64,000 bases of DNA, from contig JAJEKV010000066.1 of NCBI GenBank assembly GCA_021234155.1, positions 5,330,887-5,394,886 on the forward strand, written 5' to 3'. Both the position numbers and the translations under genes were made by a program. Shown piece after piece: positions 1-12,670 of the stretch (the first letter of the stretch is position 1; each line of letters starts with the position of its first letter). The notes beneath the pieces were generated by a model that had not been told where the DNA came from, did not search any database, and worked only from the letters and a program-made list of their open reading frames with translations. Source of the stretch: Isoetes taiwanensis. Lineage: Eukaryota; Streptophyta; Lycopodiopsida; Isoetales; Isoetaceae.

Positions 1-157
1 GGCATATAAATACATGGAACGTCACAGAAGGGGCTAGAGGTGCACAGATATCAGCCAAAGAATGAATCTTGCTAGAAATCTAACAATGTAGAAATTGTTT
101 CTATCATAGATGCAAATAATAATGTGGGAATTATATCACCAAATTCAAGTTGTTTTT

Positions 158-472
158 GGCACCAAATAATCCTGACCCAATTCTTCCAAGTGGGGTGACA
201 GTGGAGAGCTCATTGTTTATTATCCGAGAACAATGTCTCAATTTGCCATGGGTGACTTGAAGCTGTGCTGTGGTGAAAATTTCAGCAAGCGAGACATGAA
301 GTGGTGTATTACAGTGCCTGCTACTTGGGATGAATGTGCCAAGCAAACCATGGAAATCTATGCAGAAAAGATTGGAATGGTGCGGGAACCATATCTGCAG
401 GCATTCGGACTTGCATCACAGACAAAGCATAGCATAGAGAAAAACAAGGCAAGATGGAGAAGGCATTGGTAA
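158..472 (+). pseudogene. Hsp70-like (HSPA12-type) gene fragment
   Basis: An open frame (ATG at 233, readable upstream from about 158) contains a stretch reading WCITVPATWDECAKQTMEIY, followed by AEKIGM. This is the form seen in the ATPase domain of divergent Hsp70/HSPA12-like chaperones: a 'TVPA.W...AK' strand-helix followed by an 'A..AG'-like turn. The frame stops at 470-472, and the next few hundred bases contain only broken coding-like pieces. The whole is far shorter than an Hsp70 ATPase domain (about 380 residues). I see no plausible splice structure that restores it, so I read it as a remnant or the edge of a broken gene. Family assignment is by motif memory and moderately sure; function as a chaperone is not implied. 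Confidence 0.45.
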
Positions 473-479
473 TATTATC

Positions 480-1010
480 GAAATTGGGGCCATGCGTTAT
501 AGCACTTTACAATCTTAAAAAGAACTGGAAAAACCTTAAAGAAGAGCTATAGAAGCTTTATGATGGATGAAACACTGTCATTGGATGATACATTAGTCAT
601 GGTTTGGAGATTCCAAGTTGGGCCTCTGTCTCAAGTTGCATAAAGCCCAAAAAAAACTTTGGTGTGTTATGGGATTTTCTTTTTATAGATTAATATCAAC
701 TATTTGATATTTTGGTATATTTAAAGGTTTACATTAACATAAGCACAAATTTGCAAGATTCCATCATTAACATTCACTCATTCAAAATAAACCCAATACT
801 AGATGTCCCAACTTAAATCCACCATCTTTATTAGTTTTTTAAATTTATGCCTCATGAAAAGCCCATCAATGTTGGGTACTTTCTCTAGTTCTTATTATAG
901 GGCCAAAATGTAGGAAAAAAAGTTTCATCTCTTGATTTTTTCACTTTTCCTAAAAAGGCCATACTTAGGAGCATATTGTGTTTTTCTAAAGGGAATCTTG
1001 AAATGGGAGT
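480..1010. other. AT-rich spacer, no gene seen
   Basis: The stretch holds a short decayed continuation of the Hsp70-like fragment and then AT-rich sequence without a convincing frame, RNA gene or repeat. Confidence 0.5.
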
Positions 1011-1014
1011 GTTT

Positions 1015-1094
1015 TCCCATGACCTATGGGTCCCATGACCTATTGGTCTCCGTGGACGTTAAAAAAACTATTCTATTCTATTCTATTCTATTCA
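1015..1094 (+). mobile_element. Orphan LINE 3' end with (TATTC)n tail
   Basis: The sequence carries the box TTGGTCTCCGTGGACGTTAA followed by a short A-run and about four to five TATTC units (about 1069-1093). The same box and tail end the GC-rich LINE at 27.1 kb, so this is a severely 5'-truncated copy or a SINE sharing that 3' end. A second, imperfect copy of 'GACCTATGGGTCCCATGACC'-like text lies just upstream. No coding sequence remains. Confidence 0.65.
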
Positions 1095-3374
1095 TTTAAT
1101 ATGCAACCTTGTTTTATATCTGTTTTGAACTCTCAAATTCATTGTGTGTCCATCAACATACACTTTAACAAAGAGAAAAATCGGTTGAACACTAGTAAAT
1201 TGCCATTGACGCAATTGTAGGCTTGAGAGCAAGTTCTTTTTAGGATTTTGCTACATACGTTGAGCTTCATGCATTTTGAAGGACTTTTTGCGGCCATCCA
1301 CTATTGTTGTGCTGCAAAGACATGCAGAATGATTTCAATTTCTTATAAAATAACAAGGAGCAACCAAGTCACCGGTCCATAAGCAAGAAATGCAATAGAA
1401 ACCTCGTGATGATCATATATCTTATTAGATCTGACACATTCAACAACCGAGGTACACCTCTTTTAGAATATGCAGTATGATGAGCGAGTGCAAGTCTCAT
1501 CATGTGAAGCACTAAGGGGCTCCAAGCCAAGGGGAGTTCACCGTGAATGCCATATAATGTGCCTGAGTGACCCATAGGGGTATTTTTTCGACTCATTTTC
1601 ACACGTGTGCATAAGAGTTAGGGGAGTTTTTGGCCACTACCTGGGGTAAATTTTGTAAGGAAGGGGTTGAATTTGCCTTTCAAAAAATCGTATACAAGGA
1701 TGTTTTTCATCAACCTCTACACGCACATGGCATACCCCATTTGTATAAGTGCATCCCTTAGGTCCCAAGCCAATATACAATTTGATTATAGGATCTATGG
1801 ATCCGATGACCAAGATAGTCTCATTTAAAATATATATAAGACCTCATTTAGAATATATAGAAGTGGGTGATAGACGAGTGAAGTCTTATCGTAATAAACG
1901 GGAGGTTGAAATTACTGTCAGATTCTGTTTGTTTTATAACCGATAAAACGTCTCCGACATTTGAGAAGCGGGCCAGCTAAACCGCCCCCCGCTTTATCAC
2001 AAAACATTCGGGCCATAGTCGGCGGCTCTCGGCCGCGGCCTATTCTTCTATTTGCTCGACCGATTTGGGCGGGGGCATCACCGCCCGCTTTGGGCTCTTC
2101 TAAGCCTCCTATCTGGGACAGACCTTCTGCTCCTACCATCTGTTTTAAGGGGATTTGGAGCTCCGATTTTGAAGCTCCCTCTGCTTAAGTTTTCTGTTTG
2201 AAGTCGGAATAAACTCTTGGACTGCTTATAGATTCAAGCTCAAGGAACCCCACCGGAGTTGCCTATGCAATTTAAAACAGGGGGCATTCATGTTGTGGGG
2301 CAGAGACGCAGATCCAAGAGATTTTTTTTCGTCTCGGTTTGGTTTTGACGCAGATCCAAGAGTTTTGTCGTTTCCTTCATATAGATAGATAGATAGTATT
2401 TTAACGTCACGCCATCCACCACACTACATTGCCAGGGTAAAGGGTTTCTGTGCCTTAAATCTGGCAAACATTCCAGGCCATATATATATATCTAAATTTC
2501 AAGCTGACATGCAAACGTTCAAAGAAAAGAATGCTCCATAGCCACATCCGATAAGGAAGCTCTCTCTGCCATAGCTGCTTCAAGAACATAATTTCATCCT
2601 CCTCATATTCGTAAAGGAATCAATTTTTTCTCCAGATTCTCCACCTCGGAATATTCTTGATTGCCGCCGCCCGACCTGTTGGTGCACTCACAGCTCCATC
2701 ATTTCGTCGTGGCGCCTCGGTGGCAGCCCCGCTCGAAATTCATCGGCGGAAAATCCTCGAACCATTGATTCCCTAATACATAAGTGTGTCAAGCAACTCG
2801 AATGGCGTGGGAACTTTTTTCACATTTCGAAGAATGGGTGGTGGCTGGTTTAGCCATACCTACAAAATGGCCTATTGCAGTTAGAAAGCATGGCGGGAGA
2901 GGGATTTAATTGGGAGAGTAGGTATGTTCATGGCCGGCGGACACCACACACGACCAAATTTTATTCGGTGTCCTTATCGAATTTGCCCATTTTAGGGTAC
3001 CATTGCAACAAGGTGAATGAGTGCATCGAGCCCAGCATGGGCTCAGCACTCCTTGCGCCTCCCCTCTTCATCCCTTCGTGTTTCTGGGTCTGGATCCATG
3101 TCTCCAGCTAGCCCATTCTGTCGAATATTGGCTCCAACAGTTCGGCAGCATACAACCCTTCGCAAATCTTGGGCAAGGTCTGGAATCTCTTTGTTTATAT
3201 TTTTCTTGCCCTCTTTTCAGATAAATTTGTTCATTTCATTTGTTTCTTTGCCGCAGCCTCTTTTCAGATGAATTTATCCATTTCATTTTAGCTTTTGTTT
3301 CAATCCAAAGATATTGCGTCTAACACAAAATTTGTAGCAGCTGCATTCCTTGTCGTCAGTCTACTGTATCTAGA
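1095..3374. other. Intergenic region upstream of the nucleotidase gene
   Basis: Mostly AT-rich with no convincing gene. A GC-rich patch at about 1955-2190 has open frames on both strands rich in Pro, Ala and Gly with no recognised family. A TAGA microsatellite of four units lies near 2382. The final 300 bases contain pyrimidine-rich TTTTCAG sites (about 3218 and 3266) that could be acceptors of a 5'-UTR intron of the downstream gene. No clear TATA box could be tied to a start site. Confidence 0.4.
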
Positions 3375-6300
3375 ATGGAAAAGCAAACGGGTTCGTTTGA
3401 CGCAGGACCTTCACAAACGCGCATTGTTATTAGCAACCCTGGCGAACTAGAACGAAAGAAGAATGCTATACGAACTGCTGGATTGTCTACCTTACAGGTT
3501 GAATCCTCACTCTAATTTCCTCTCGCGTTAATGTTGAATGGGAATGCTTAAGAAGTCGAGGATAATGACTCATCTTGTTAGCAAGTCTTGCATAGAGGAT
3601 ATAGGAGTTCGAGACTGATCTTGTTAGTGAACCTTTCCATATACTTTCCAAAAGGCATAGCAGGAGAGTACGGCAATGGATGTTTATCATGTTTGGAATC
3701 TATCAATCGTAGCTGCTGCCATAATATGAAGCCAATCTAAAAGTCAAGATTGGCCTTCTTTTGACTTCAATATTACTATAAAATGATTACCACGTCAACC
3801 ATTTAGAAAGGGCTGTTCAATTTTAAGTTATTCTCCTTTGGGTGGACAAAAAGGAGTTGGATGTCACCTCTAAGTAGCAAGGGAAGTACATTTACATGCA
3901 GTGCCCTTTCTGTCTCCTCCTTGTGATTTAATACATTTATCCAATTCGCCAACTAATTAGAGAGTAGTTATGTCTACAATTTTATCTTTATAAACTTTCT
4001 TAAACTTAAGAACATGAATTACATGCTCAACACATTTTGCATAAAGCAAATGTTGAAGTTGTGTTTGGTTGGAACAGTACACGAAAGTGTCTGGTGGCAA
4101 GAGAAGCACACAATAGAGGATAATATCTTAAGCTACCTGTTGGAGTAGTCACCTTATCGTCTCGGGATTCATTCAAAGATTACAGTGGATTTTTGTGAAC
4201 ACTAAAGACACTACAAAACATCCTAAGTAAGCAAGGGAATGGTTGAAGTTAGAACAGCAACTAATAAATCAAGGTCGGGAGGAAATTTCTGTAAATTCAG
4301 CTTCAAATTACTCAGATGGAAAAATGCTTTTTAAAATACATGCCCGAGCATCCTCAATCTCATATAAATTAAATTACAAACATTCCCATACTGATAGGGG
4401 AAAAGGTTGGTGAACATGTAAACAGACCAGCGACAAAAATCAACATTTCAGTCACCACAGTCCTGTAGCAATTAACATACAGGTAGGGCATTGTATAGAA
4501 TGGAGAAACATAACATTAAACAGCATATGAGAGAAAAACTTAGGCTAGGTAGAACATTTGTGACAAATGTTCCTGGAATGAAGGCTAAAGGGTTTGCTAT
4601 GTCATGAATGGCTCCACAAGGACATGCTGAAGAAACAACGCGGAATAAATAATACTGATATTTAGTAACCGGTTAAGGTGGAGTAAACTTTTTTTAAGGA
4701 ACATGAAAATTTTGTTCTATGGATAAGTGGGAGGACTCTTATCTAAGTACTTGCTAAAACACTTCACTTGCTGAAACAACGTTCTAATGCTAGCTTTCTT
4801 GTTCTAACTTCTTCTCGCAGCCATGCATGGCTTCTGCAACCCCTGTATGTGGGCGTTCAAGGTTTTGTTTATGAAATGGATCTTTATTGTACTCATTTCC
4901 TTTTTTTAGTATGAAAAATAAAAATTCTTGTTCCCATTTTCATTTTATTACATGCCATATCTCACTCCTTTCAGTTTACTGTTCCCACTTTGATCTCTTG
5001 GACCATAATAAGTTTTAGAGTAATGTCTGATGATGCCTGCACACATATTACTCGGTTTCTTAGATATAATGGGATAACAATTTATTTTCTCATTAACTTA
5101 ATCCATTATGTACAAATAGAAAGTGCAGCTTTGTACAATCAATCATAGCAGAAGAACTGGGAATTACATAGATTTATCACATGCAATTCGTGACATTGCT
5201 TCGGATTTGCACTGCAGGTGATTGCTGATTTTGATATGACATTAACCAAGTACATGGTGGATGGAAGACGTGGCCAAAGTAAGTGATGGAAGTTTAAGGC
5301 CATTTAATTTCTGGACTTATGTATTTACTACCCGGTCCTTAATTATTAGGTAGCCATGCTCTGCTCCATCAAGGTAATGCGGAATATGATTTACAGCGGC
5401 AGCAGCTCTTTGATCATTATTATCCTCTGGAGATTTGCCCAACTCTTGCACTTCAAGAAAAAACGAAACTTATGGAAGAATGGTAGGAAATTACGACGGT
5501 ATTATATTACTTATGCTGTATTGCATTTTAATCTGTCATCCATGTTAGCTTAGAAATTTCTTTAAAGGTCGGTTGCAAATACTTTATGCCATTTAGATTT
5601 GGATAAGTAAATTATGCATACTTTTATTGTGTGGAAGTGCATAAAAGGAACTTCATTTTTTTCGTCTATATATTAACCATATAGTCACACAGGCATAGTT
5701 ATTTTTCTGCAATTATTAGGATAGCATAGATGCATAATGTTAAGTTATGCTTAATTCTGGATTATTGGAGAGTATTCTTCACCTATGTATACTTTTGATG
5801 GGTCAATGTGATTATTTATTCTTATATAAAATGTCACCCAAATGTTTCCTCCTCATTCTCAGTGCTTCACATGCTTAGGTGGGAAAAGACTCATAACCTT
5901 CTTGTGGAGGGAGGTCTAACACATACAGCAATTACAAATTCTGTTAAAAATGCTTTTATCGATTTTCGTGATGGCGTAACAAAGTTTTTTGAGATTCTTG
6001 AAGTAAGTTTACATCACACGTTTTCAGCAGTATAGAGAAATTTCTCTGTTATCATGCATGCTGTTAAAAACATCGTTGCTTTTTTTGTGACACTTAGAAA
6101 ATGTGCAGAAACATGAAGTTCCACTACTCGTCTTCTCTGCTGGCCTTGCTGACATAATCGAAGAGGTACCTACATCTTCTCTTAAAGGGTAGAGCAATTA
6201 TAATTGGCACAAAGAGTGTTTTGCTTATGAGATGCTGGCACTATTAGGTGATGCGCCAGAAGCTTCATCGCACGTATAAAAATATCAGGGTGGTATCTAA

Positions 6301-6882
6301 CCGGATGGATTTTGACCAAGACGGCAATCTTTTGGGGTTTAGAGGTACAGAACTTCTGCTTCAATTATTTCACCTTTGATGTTGACATTTAGATGATAAC
6401 TTTCAAGGTAAGACGATTCATGTGCTCAACAAAAATGAACATGCATTGGAAATGGCTGGTCCGCTACATGATGAGAGTGGCCACGCAGTGGGACCTGAAG
6501 GAAATGGCATTGCTTTGAGGCAAAGAAAGAATGTGCTACTGCTTGGTGATCATCTTGGAGACCTTGGCATGTCTGATGGCTTGAACTATGATAACCGTAT
6601 CACTATAGGGTTCCTGTAAGCTACTGCACATATCATTTGAAGTTGGCATTGTTAGATATGTCTCTTAGGAAGGTTAAATGCAGTAATTTCCACGTAATTT
6701 TACAGTAACGAGAATACAGAAGAATGGCTAAAGACTTACACTGCTGCATTTGACATTGTTGTGCTGGTAAGTCCATTTGGTTACTCGTGCTACATTTTCC
6801 TTTCTAACAAGTTATTCATTAACTACAGAATGATGGGCCAATGGATAATGTAGTCAATTTGGTGGCGGAATTAGTTTCATGA
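3375..6882 (+). CDS. Cytosolic 5'-nucleotidase (UMPH-1 / pyrimidine 5'-nucleotidase family), nine exons
   Basis: HAD-superfamily phosphatase expected to dephosphorylate nucleoside monophosphates (UMP/CMP or 7-methyl-GMP in characterised relatives) in the cytosol. Exons by GT/AG: 3375-3497, 5218-5278, 5350-5482, 5879-6002, 6109-6165, 6248-6344, 6408-6615, 6706-6766, 6829-6882. They total 918 nt, or 305 residues plus TGA, a normal length for the family. HAD motif I is DFDMTLT (D45, nucleophile; D47). Motif II is VFSAG (S157). Motif III is GDHLGD (D246, D250). Further family signatures are a WWEK start to the cap region and the C-terminal NDGPMDN. The ATG is the first after an in-frame stop at 3321-3323. 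Intron 1 is long (1720 bp); the others are 62-396 bp. All phases agree and no internal stop remains, so the gene looks functional. Exact substrate preference is inference. Confidence 0.93.
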
Positions 6883-7024
6883 GATTGGTCGCAATAGGAG
6901 CTTATTGATGTACAAGACGTCGAAATCGTCAGGTTATTTAAACAATACTTCAGGCCACCAATTCATTATTTCAAAGATTTTGTTTGTTTGGTTGCCCCCA
7001 TTATTTTTGTGCCTTGTTTGTTGG

Positions 7025-7039
7025 AATAAAAGAAATAAA
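7025..7039 (+). promoter_or_regulatory. Candidate polyadenylation signals of the nucleotidase gene
   Basis: Two AATAAA hexamers (7025-7030 and 7034-7039) lie about 145 bases beyond the stop codon, a suitable distance for a plant 3' UTR. Assignment rests on position only. Confidence 0.4.
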
Positions 7040-7840
7040 ACGGATAGAAATGGGGAACTCCTCTAGAGAGGTAGACTCTGAGAAGCTAGGTGATGTGCTT
7101 TGCAATGTGCTTTTGCTTTGCGAGTCGCGACATCTCTGTTGAGACAAATAATATGGAAGCATGCATTCTCATCTTGGTTGGAATAAAGATGTGGAAAATC
7201 TGCCCTACAAGCTCCTTATTCTGATTGTTCACAACTGTAAACTGAATGTTTCTAACTCCTCATAAGCAGTTGCTAACTAATAGTGATATATTTGCAGTTG
7301 TTAGAATCATTTGCGGCAATAGGCTGATAAGGGGAAGAATTTGCACCAAAACTGCCTGTGAAATGGTTTAGCATTTTTTTTGGACAAGGTGAACTGGTCA
7401 TCTGGCTTCTCCCCATGAATAGGATGCACAACTCTACTTCTTTATGATAAATTAGAAACTGTTGCTAGGCGATGGCTATGAAAATAGACTGTTGATTATG
7501 TGAGTTTCACTTTATTGAACAAGATGCTATTGTATCGAAGAGTTGCCCATTCTTTATATAATTGTGCTTTATTAAATTGTGCGTATTTGTAATTCTATTA
7601 TATCTTTGCATTGCAAACAACAAACACAACCAACCACTAACCAATCTGATAAAATTACAATATCTTCCCTTCAAATTGTTTGCACGTTGTAGGTGAAAGT
7701 AACACAGAATCATGAATTACAATCTAAAACTTCTGCTTTTGGCAAAATATCATTGCAACTTGCCGATGTACAAATCTTATGCATCATGATACGAAGACAA
7801 CTTATGTTCTACAGATGCGCGCCTCTTATAATTAGATTAG
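7040..7840. other. Spacer, no gene seen
   Basis: AT-rich sequence with scattered short frames on both strands and no recognised protein, RNA or repeat. It separates the nucleotidase 3' end from the nested transposon block. Confidence 0.45.
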
Positions 7841-8417
7841 ATGCTTAAGATGCAGACATGGCACATCGACACACATCTTAAGTTAGATGTGTCTACTTTT
7901 TTATTTTTTTCATTTTTTTTTACTAAAAACATTTGCCCTTAAGTTTTGAACGGTTTTGGATACTCCAGAAGCGTTGTTGAAACTTTCTCTGCTCTATTTG
8001 TCCCTCTGCACATCTCTACTCTCTATTTTCTGTTGATGGAGTTCAAACCAGCAGCCATAGAGGTCGAGTAGCAGGCATCAGGGATTCACGACTGGTAGCA
8101 AGCCTTTAGGAAAGATCTTGTAGCAGAAATATGGCCGCCTTGGAGGCATTCTAGCAGCCAAGAAAGCCCTTTTATGTTCTATGAACAATGGCACTGTGAC
8201 AGTCAACATGAACAGGGAAGAGAGTATTCACACATAGAACAGATTTTTTATAAGGCTAGCTATCTTTATTTCTATTATTATGTCTACTGCTGCTATAGAT
8301 AGCTATTTTTCAGAATTCTTTAACTTTTTAAAACACATCTAAAAGAGTAGATGGTTCGATATTTTAGATGCCCTCGATGTGCCGCATCTGACGCATCTCT
8401 CTTAAGATGTGTTTGAA
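7841..8417. repeat. Subterminal inverted repeat pair / possible MITE or element end
   Basis: The text around 7842-7890 (AGATGC twice, then GGCACATCGA and CACATCTTAA) reappears as a reverse complement at about 8333-8417, where it reads GATGCGGCACATCGAGGGC on the opposite strand. The two arms are imperfect and about 450 bases apart. They could be the ends of a small MITE lying in the left transposon copy, or the multipartite terminus of that transposon. The inner arm is also present in the right copy (about 20012-20095), while the outer arm is not. Confidence 0.45.
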
Positions 8418-9680
8418 CTTAGCTATGAATAGTCCTTATGAAGCCAATTTCCTATGTCCCCCATTAATAAATCAGAATTACAATCTCATTTTTGCCAGAC
8501 AATTTTCTTGTGGGAATTGATTTCCTGCCCATAGGGTTGAAGTTCTCCGAACCCCATATAGCCTTTCATCTAATTGCCAAGAATAAGCATCTCATGTCTC
8601 TTTATACTTTTTTTGTGATGTTGTCAGTCAAATGATACATGTTGCTAGTTAGGCAATTTTTCACACGTTTCTTTAAAATATTTCTCCATCCATGACACAG
8701 TAGCTAGGGCACATTGTTACAACTCCTCTTGGGCCACAGTGATCATTAATTGCTGGGTTTTTATTCAGTCTTTTATATATTCGAGACATTCTAGCGGATC
8801 CTAAACGGTGGACAGCCATAAAGCATTTCTGGCAGACTTGTTCACAGTTAATGTAGAAGGTGTGGCGGTCTGCTCTTACATAATAAGCCAAGTAGGTATT
8901 CTGGTCTGCCAATATCATAGAACTGTAATTGTATCTAATGCACAAAGTTTAGCCATGTTGAATATGTTAATGCAAATCAATGAGCAACATTTAGTTCTTA
9001 GAAGTCTCCTCATTTTTTGTTCGTCCATAAGGTTTCTTTTCTTATAGAAGAGCAAGCTCTCAAGCTAGAATCTACTTTGAATATTTTGGAAGATTGATTG
9101 GAGAACATGTAATCTCGTTGCCCTCATTGGTGTCTTCATCTTCTGATGAGAGTTCTACTCTAAGGAGGACCTCCTCTGCCTTGAGTGGTGTATTTGTAGA
9201 GGAAAATAGACCACGTGAAGCTGTACTCGGGTAAGTCGAAGGCACAGTGTTAAAAGAAGGCAATGGGCCATAAGATGTTATAGTAGCAGACAATGTTACA
9301 ACACCTTGATAAGGAGTTCTTGCAAACATCTGCCTTACAGTGGACTGGAATTCTGCAAATCCCATGTGTCACAACAGTGGTATGAAGAGGTGTGGATGCT
9401 GCAATATCATCCTCATTTATAATGAAGTCGTGGTGAGAGAAATTGTGGAGAATCTCGCAGGCTTCTGAGCTTGCTGCAGTCCGTGTATTTCTATTTGAAG
9501 CAGGAAAAACTACAAATGGTGGGAGTAGCCTGTTTCGAATCACCTGTTGAGGTGGTGCTTGTGTAGTTTTGGGGGATAGAACAAAAGGTGGCATGGTGGA
9601 AGCCTGCTACGTACGTACAGGTGGTGATGCGGTGTAGGGAGGGGGTAGTCTACTTTCTACTGGACTTGGTGATGGTTGGA
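7943..9680 (-). repeat. Left arm of a 1.75-kb inverted repeat (decayed DNA transposon copy)
   Basis: This segment matches, in reverse complement, 18731-20481 over about 1.74 kb with few differences. It reads as the same decayed element placed in opposite orientation about 9 kb away. Homology stops at about 7943, next to the text GAACGGTTTTGGATACTCC, and clear homology stops near 9680. Weak similarity continues to 9734, where a CACTA-like element begins. Coding remnants are on the minus strand. The right copy carries a longer upstream portion of the same gene. Confidence 0.85.
8460..9600 (-). pseudogene. Transposase-like protein remnant, left copy
   Basis: Minus-strand frames give, in order, an N-terminal Ser/Pro/Thr-rich region (9594 downward, with LLPPFVVFPASNRNTRT), a segment ending NEGNEITCSPINLPKYSK (about 9072), and a segment with Tyr/His/Cys pairs reading YINCEQVCQKCFMAVHRLGS (8673-8945). 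That last form, 'VC.K.F...H..G..R', resembles the N-terminal part of a widespread eukaryotic DDE-transposon protein family. Frames change between segments, so the gene is dead. At the site where the right copy has a TAA, this copy keeps CAA (reads PPQQV), so the right-copy stop arose after the copies separated. The family link is from memory of motif shape and would need a profile search. Confidence 0.5.
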
Positions 9681-9734
9681 ACATGCACAATATAGCTTAA
9701 TGGCTGGGTCGACATTTCATGGTACGGTGTATTT

Positions 9735-9753
9735 CACAACGAAAAAGGTGCTC
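9735..9753 (+). repeat. Left terminal inverted repeat
   Basis: CACAACGAAAAAGGTGCTC, exact inverted match to 12671-12689; preceded by TTT. Confidence 0.85.
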
Positions 9754-9754
9754 C

Positions 9755-10145
9755 AATACCCTAAGAAATACCCCCAAAAACTACCTATGAAATCCCCCTT
9801 TTCTGTCAAACAACAGGGGATAAAATGTATTTTTGGAATCGGGGTATTTGGCCACAATCTCCCTTTTCCTCATTTGCATGTTAATACCCTATTAAACTGG
9901 TGTCGCAATCCCCCATTCAAAGAATGTGAATTCATACCCTGTTATCATTCGTAAGAGATAATACCCTGTTCAAGGGATACCCTATTTCAGATCATACCCA
10001 AATAATACCCTGTTACAAATAATACCCCATTCCAAATAACATACCCTGTTCTCCAAATAACATACCCTGTTATCATTCGTGAGATAATACCCTATTGTCA
10101 TTCATAAGAAAATGCCCTGTTATACATTTTTAAGATAATACCCAT
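9755..10145. repeat. Left subterminal ATACCC repeat field
   Basis: At least a dozen copies of ATACCC(T/C) and AATACCCTGTT-like units, spaced at roughly 10-40 bases, occur in one orientation. Two copies of CCCTGTTATCATTCGT followed by AGATAATACCCT are near-identical. Such short subterminal repeat fields are transposase-binding regions in CACTA elements; here that role is inferred. Confidence 0.6.
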
Positions 10146-10815
10146 TTCAAAAATACGTTGATAAGTAACAAATTGAACCAGTAAGAAATTGATAAGATTT
10201 CTCATTATTTTCAAAAACAGCAGTAACAACTGATCAGATTTCAAGAAACAAATCTGATACACAAAATTCAACTTGTCCAGGCTGTTTCTAGCAGTTAAAT
10301 GAGAGTTTTTGCTCAACAAGTACTCTACCACTAAGTCCAACTTCTGTGCTTGTGTAGTTCGTCTAGTACCTATGAATGTTCGCTGCCTTGCTTTGTCCTT
10401 GGTTTGATGCAGGAGAATGGTGGAACAAAAGGAATATCCAATGATCACATTACTCATGACTCCCTATCTTCTCCAATTTTGCAAGAGCATCCAACTTATT
10501 GAATTAAATACAACCAATGCAATTATGACAAACAGAGCTCCAAAGAACAAAGAAAAAAAGAACACAACTGTGTCCAACAGTTTTTCCACAGATAATAGAA
10601 TATATGAAAATTAAGAAAGTGGTGTCTCATACCTGATCAAGACCTTTCAATTGAATGGCCTTGATCTATAGGGTCGTCTTTAAGTAGATGGTATGCTCTT
10701 TTCAATACAAACCTGCACATCCAAAAGGGCCACACTTATTTTACTTTCATACTTAATGCTTCAACACAAATAAAAAGCACCTTTAAAAGACTTGTGGTCT
10801 GTCTAGGTAAAAAAA
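10146..10815. other. Element interior of unknown origin
   Basis: A minus-strand open frame of 119 codons (10098-10457) and overlapping plus-strand frames are present, without a recognised family. The segment lies between the subterminal field and the laccase fragment and may be another captured piece of host DNA. Confidence 0.35.
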
Positions 10816-11985
10816 ATGAAAATCAATCAAGATGCCATTAGAAGTGGAGATCCACCAGCTTTGTCCAATGCATATGTGGTGAATGGTCGTCCAGGACCAC
10901 TTTACACAAATTGTTCCTCTCCTGGTAAGAAAGCAAGCAACCCGATTGATGCATATAGTTTGCCATTTTATAACCTAGAGCTTATGTTACTTAAATTTGG
11001 CCTTGTGTAACAGAGACAGAGATTGTGAATGTGAAGAAAGAAAAGAAATACCTCCTCAGAGTCATAAACAATGCCCTAGAGACAGATTTATTCATAACAG
11101 TTGCAAATCACAGTCTAAAGCTTGTGGGAGTGGATGCATCGTACACAAAGCATGCGACCAATACTACATTTCTAATATCACCAGAGCGGACATACAGATT
11201 TTTACTTACAAATGGATCAAAAGGCGGGCGAGTATTACATAGTTTTCTCTCGTTTCAACGATCCAAAGATCACCGGTTAATGCGAAAACTCCGGCGACGA
11301 CCATACTCAGATTCTGAAGGAGCATCCTTTTCGCTCAAACCCTAGTTACCCAAAACACATTCCCTCCAAAACCGATAGTCATTTCTACACTCAATCGCAC
11401 CGTCCATCCATAGCCTTAACTCCAAATCTCACCCCTACACTTGTCCCCAATCGGTGGGCGCCAATCTATACTACGTTGTCACCCTCAATGCTAAGCCTTG
11501 CACTCTTCCGAACTCTAGCCTTTGCCATGGCCCTACTAACACCACTAGCTTTGCTAGCTCTATTAATAACCAAACCTTTGCATTGCCATCCGCTTCTATC
11601 ACGAACGCTTATTACTATAACATTTCAGCGCTCTACACGTCCGGTTCCCACGTCGGCCTCTCAACTCTTATAACTACACCGGCCCCGGTCCACTATCCTT
11701 GCTTCTCAATCTTCTATCCGTGCCATTGAGATTGCCTTCGCTCTAATGTGCAACTTGTCCTTCAAGGCACCAATAACTTAAATACTGAAGCCCATCCATT
11801 TCACCTTCATGGGGCTGACTTCTATATTGTTCGGACAGGTCAAGAGAATTATAATGAGAGGACAGATCCTTTGTGCTTTAACTTGGTAGATCCTCCACAA
11901 CGAAATACTGCCAAGGCCCACGAGATGAAAAGACTACGATGCCAACATAAATCCTTGCATTTTTCTCAAGATCCCATAAAATAAT
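10816..11985 (+). pseudogene. Laccase (multicopper oxidase) gene fragment, captured
   Basis: Frames read as the middle and late parts of a plant laccase, an apoplastic multicopper oxidase that polymerises monolignols. The first piece has KINQDAIRSGDPPALSNAYV then VNGRPGPLY (from 10816), as in cupredoxin domain 2. An intron with good sites follows (10925-11013), then ETEIVNVKKEKKYLLRVINN. A broken stretch follows, then ASINNQTF.LPSASI (about 11550), and finally VQLVLQGTNNLN with the copper motif HPFHLHG (about 11791) and FNLVDPPQRNT. The first two exons, the HWHG motifs and the C-terminal copper ligands are missing, and several frameshifts are present. Retention of the intron shows capture from DNA rather than from mRNA. 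Confidence 0.85.
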
Positions 11986-12219
11986 AATAGTTGACAAATG
12001 TCCACTAGCACAAATTAGGATTTGCTAAGAATCAGACTGAATGCAAAATTAGTACAAATTAGGTCCAAGCTAAATCGGACTGAATCCACTAGCACAAATT
12101 TTTCCTATTCCACATCATGAAGGTAAGGTTCTGGCTTATGAGCTGATCCGACCACTTACATATGACCATTCAATATTTTGAAAGTAGATGGTATTTTGAA
12201 ATTATTTTTAATTGAAAAT

Positions 12220-12640
12220 ACCCCTTTTTTCCTTGAAAATACCCTGGTATTTATTGCAATTCTCTGTTTGTTTGGTAATTCCCCTTTCATTCAATCCTCT
12301 TTTATTTGGAGATACTCCAATTCATTTGCAAATTCGCTTTTGAACTAATCCCCCTTTCTTAAAAATACCCCCACCATTTGCAAATTCCCTTTTGAACCAA
12401 ATTTTTTTCTTGAAATTACCCCAAACCGTTAGCAAATTCCCTTTTGACTCAATCCCCCTTTCTTCAAAATACCCCAAATGTGCATTTGTAATCCCCTATT
12501 TCTATTAATTCCCCCATTTGGATATGCCCTTTCTGTACAATAATCCCCGATTTCTACTAATCTCCCCCCATACGATATACCCTTTTGTTCAAGAATTCCC
12601 TATTGCAAAGAAAATAACCCATTTCTCTCGAGTCCCCCGG
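12220..12640. repeat. Right subterminal C-rich repeat field
   Basis: Repeated units such as AAATACCCC, AATTCCCCTTT and GCAAATTCCCTTTTGA occur roughly every 30-60 bases, in the same strand sense as the left field. Two copies of CACTAGCACAAATT (about 12003 and 12108) lie just inside. The field ends at the right TIR. Confidence 0.55.
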
Positions 12641-12670
12641 TTCCTCAATGGGGGATTTTCCAGGGGATGT

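Noticed and set aside
2875-3271. Overlapping plus-strand frames upstream of the nucleotidase
   Set aside because: Three frames overlap without a domain, and the region is more likely promoter and 5' UTR of the nucleotidase gene.
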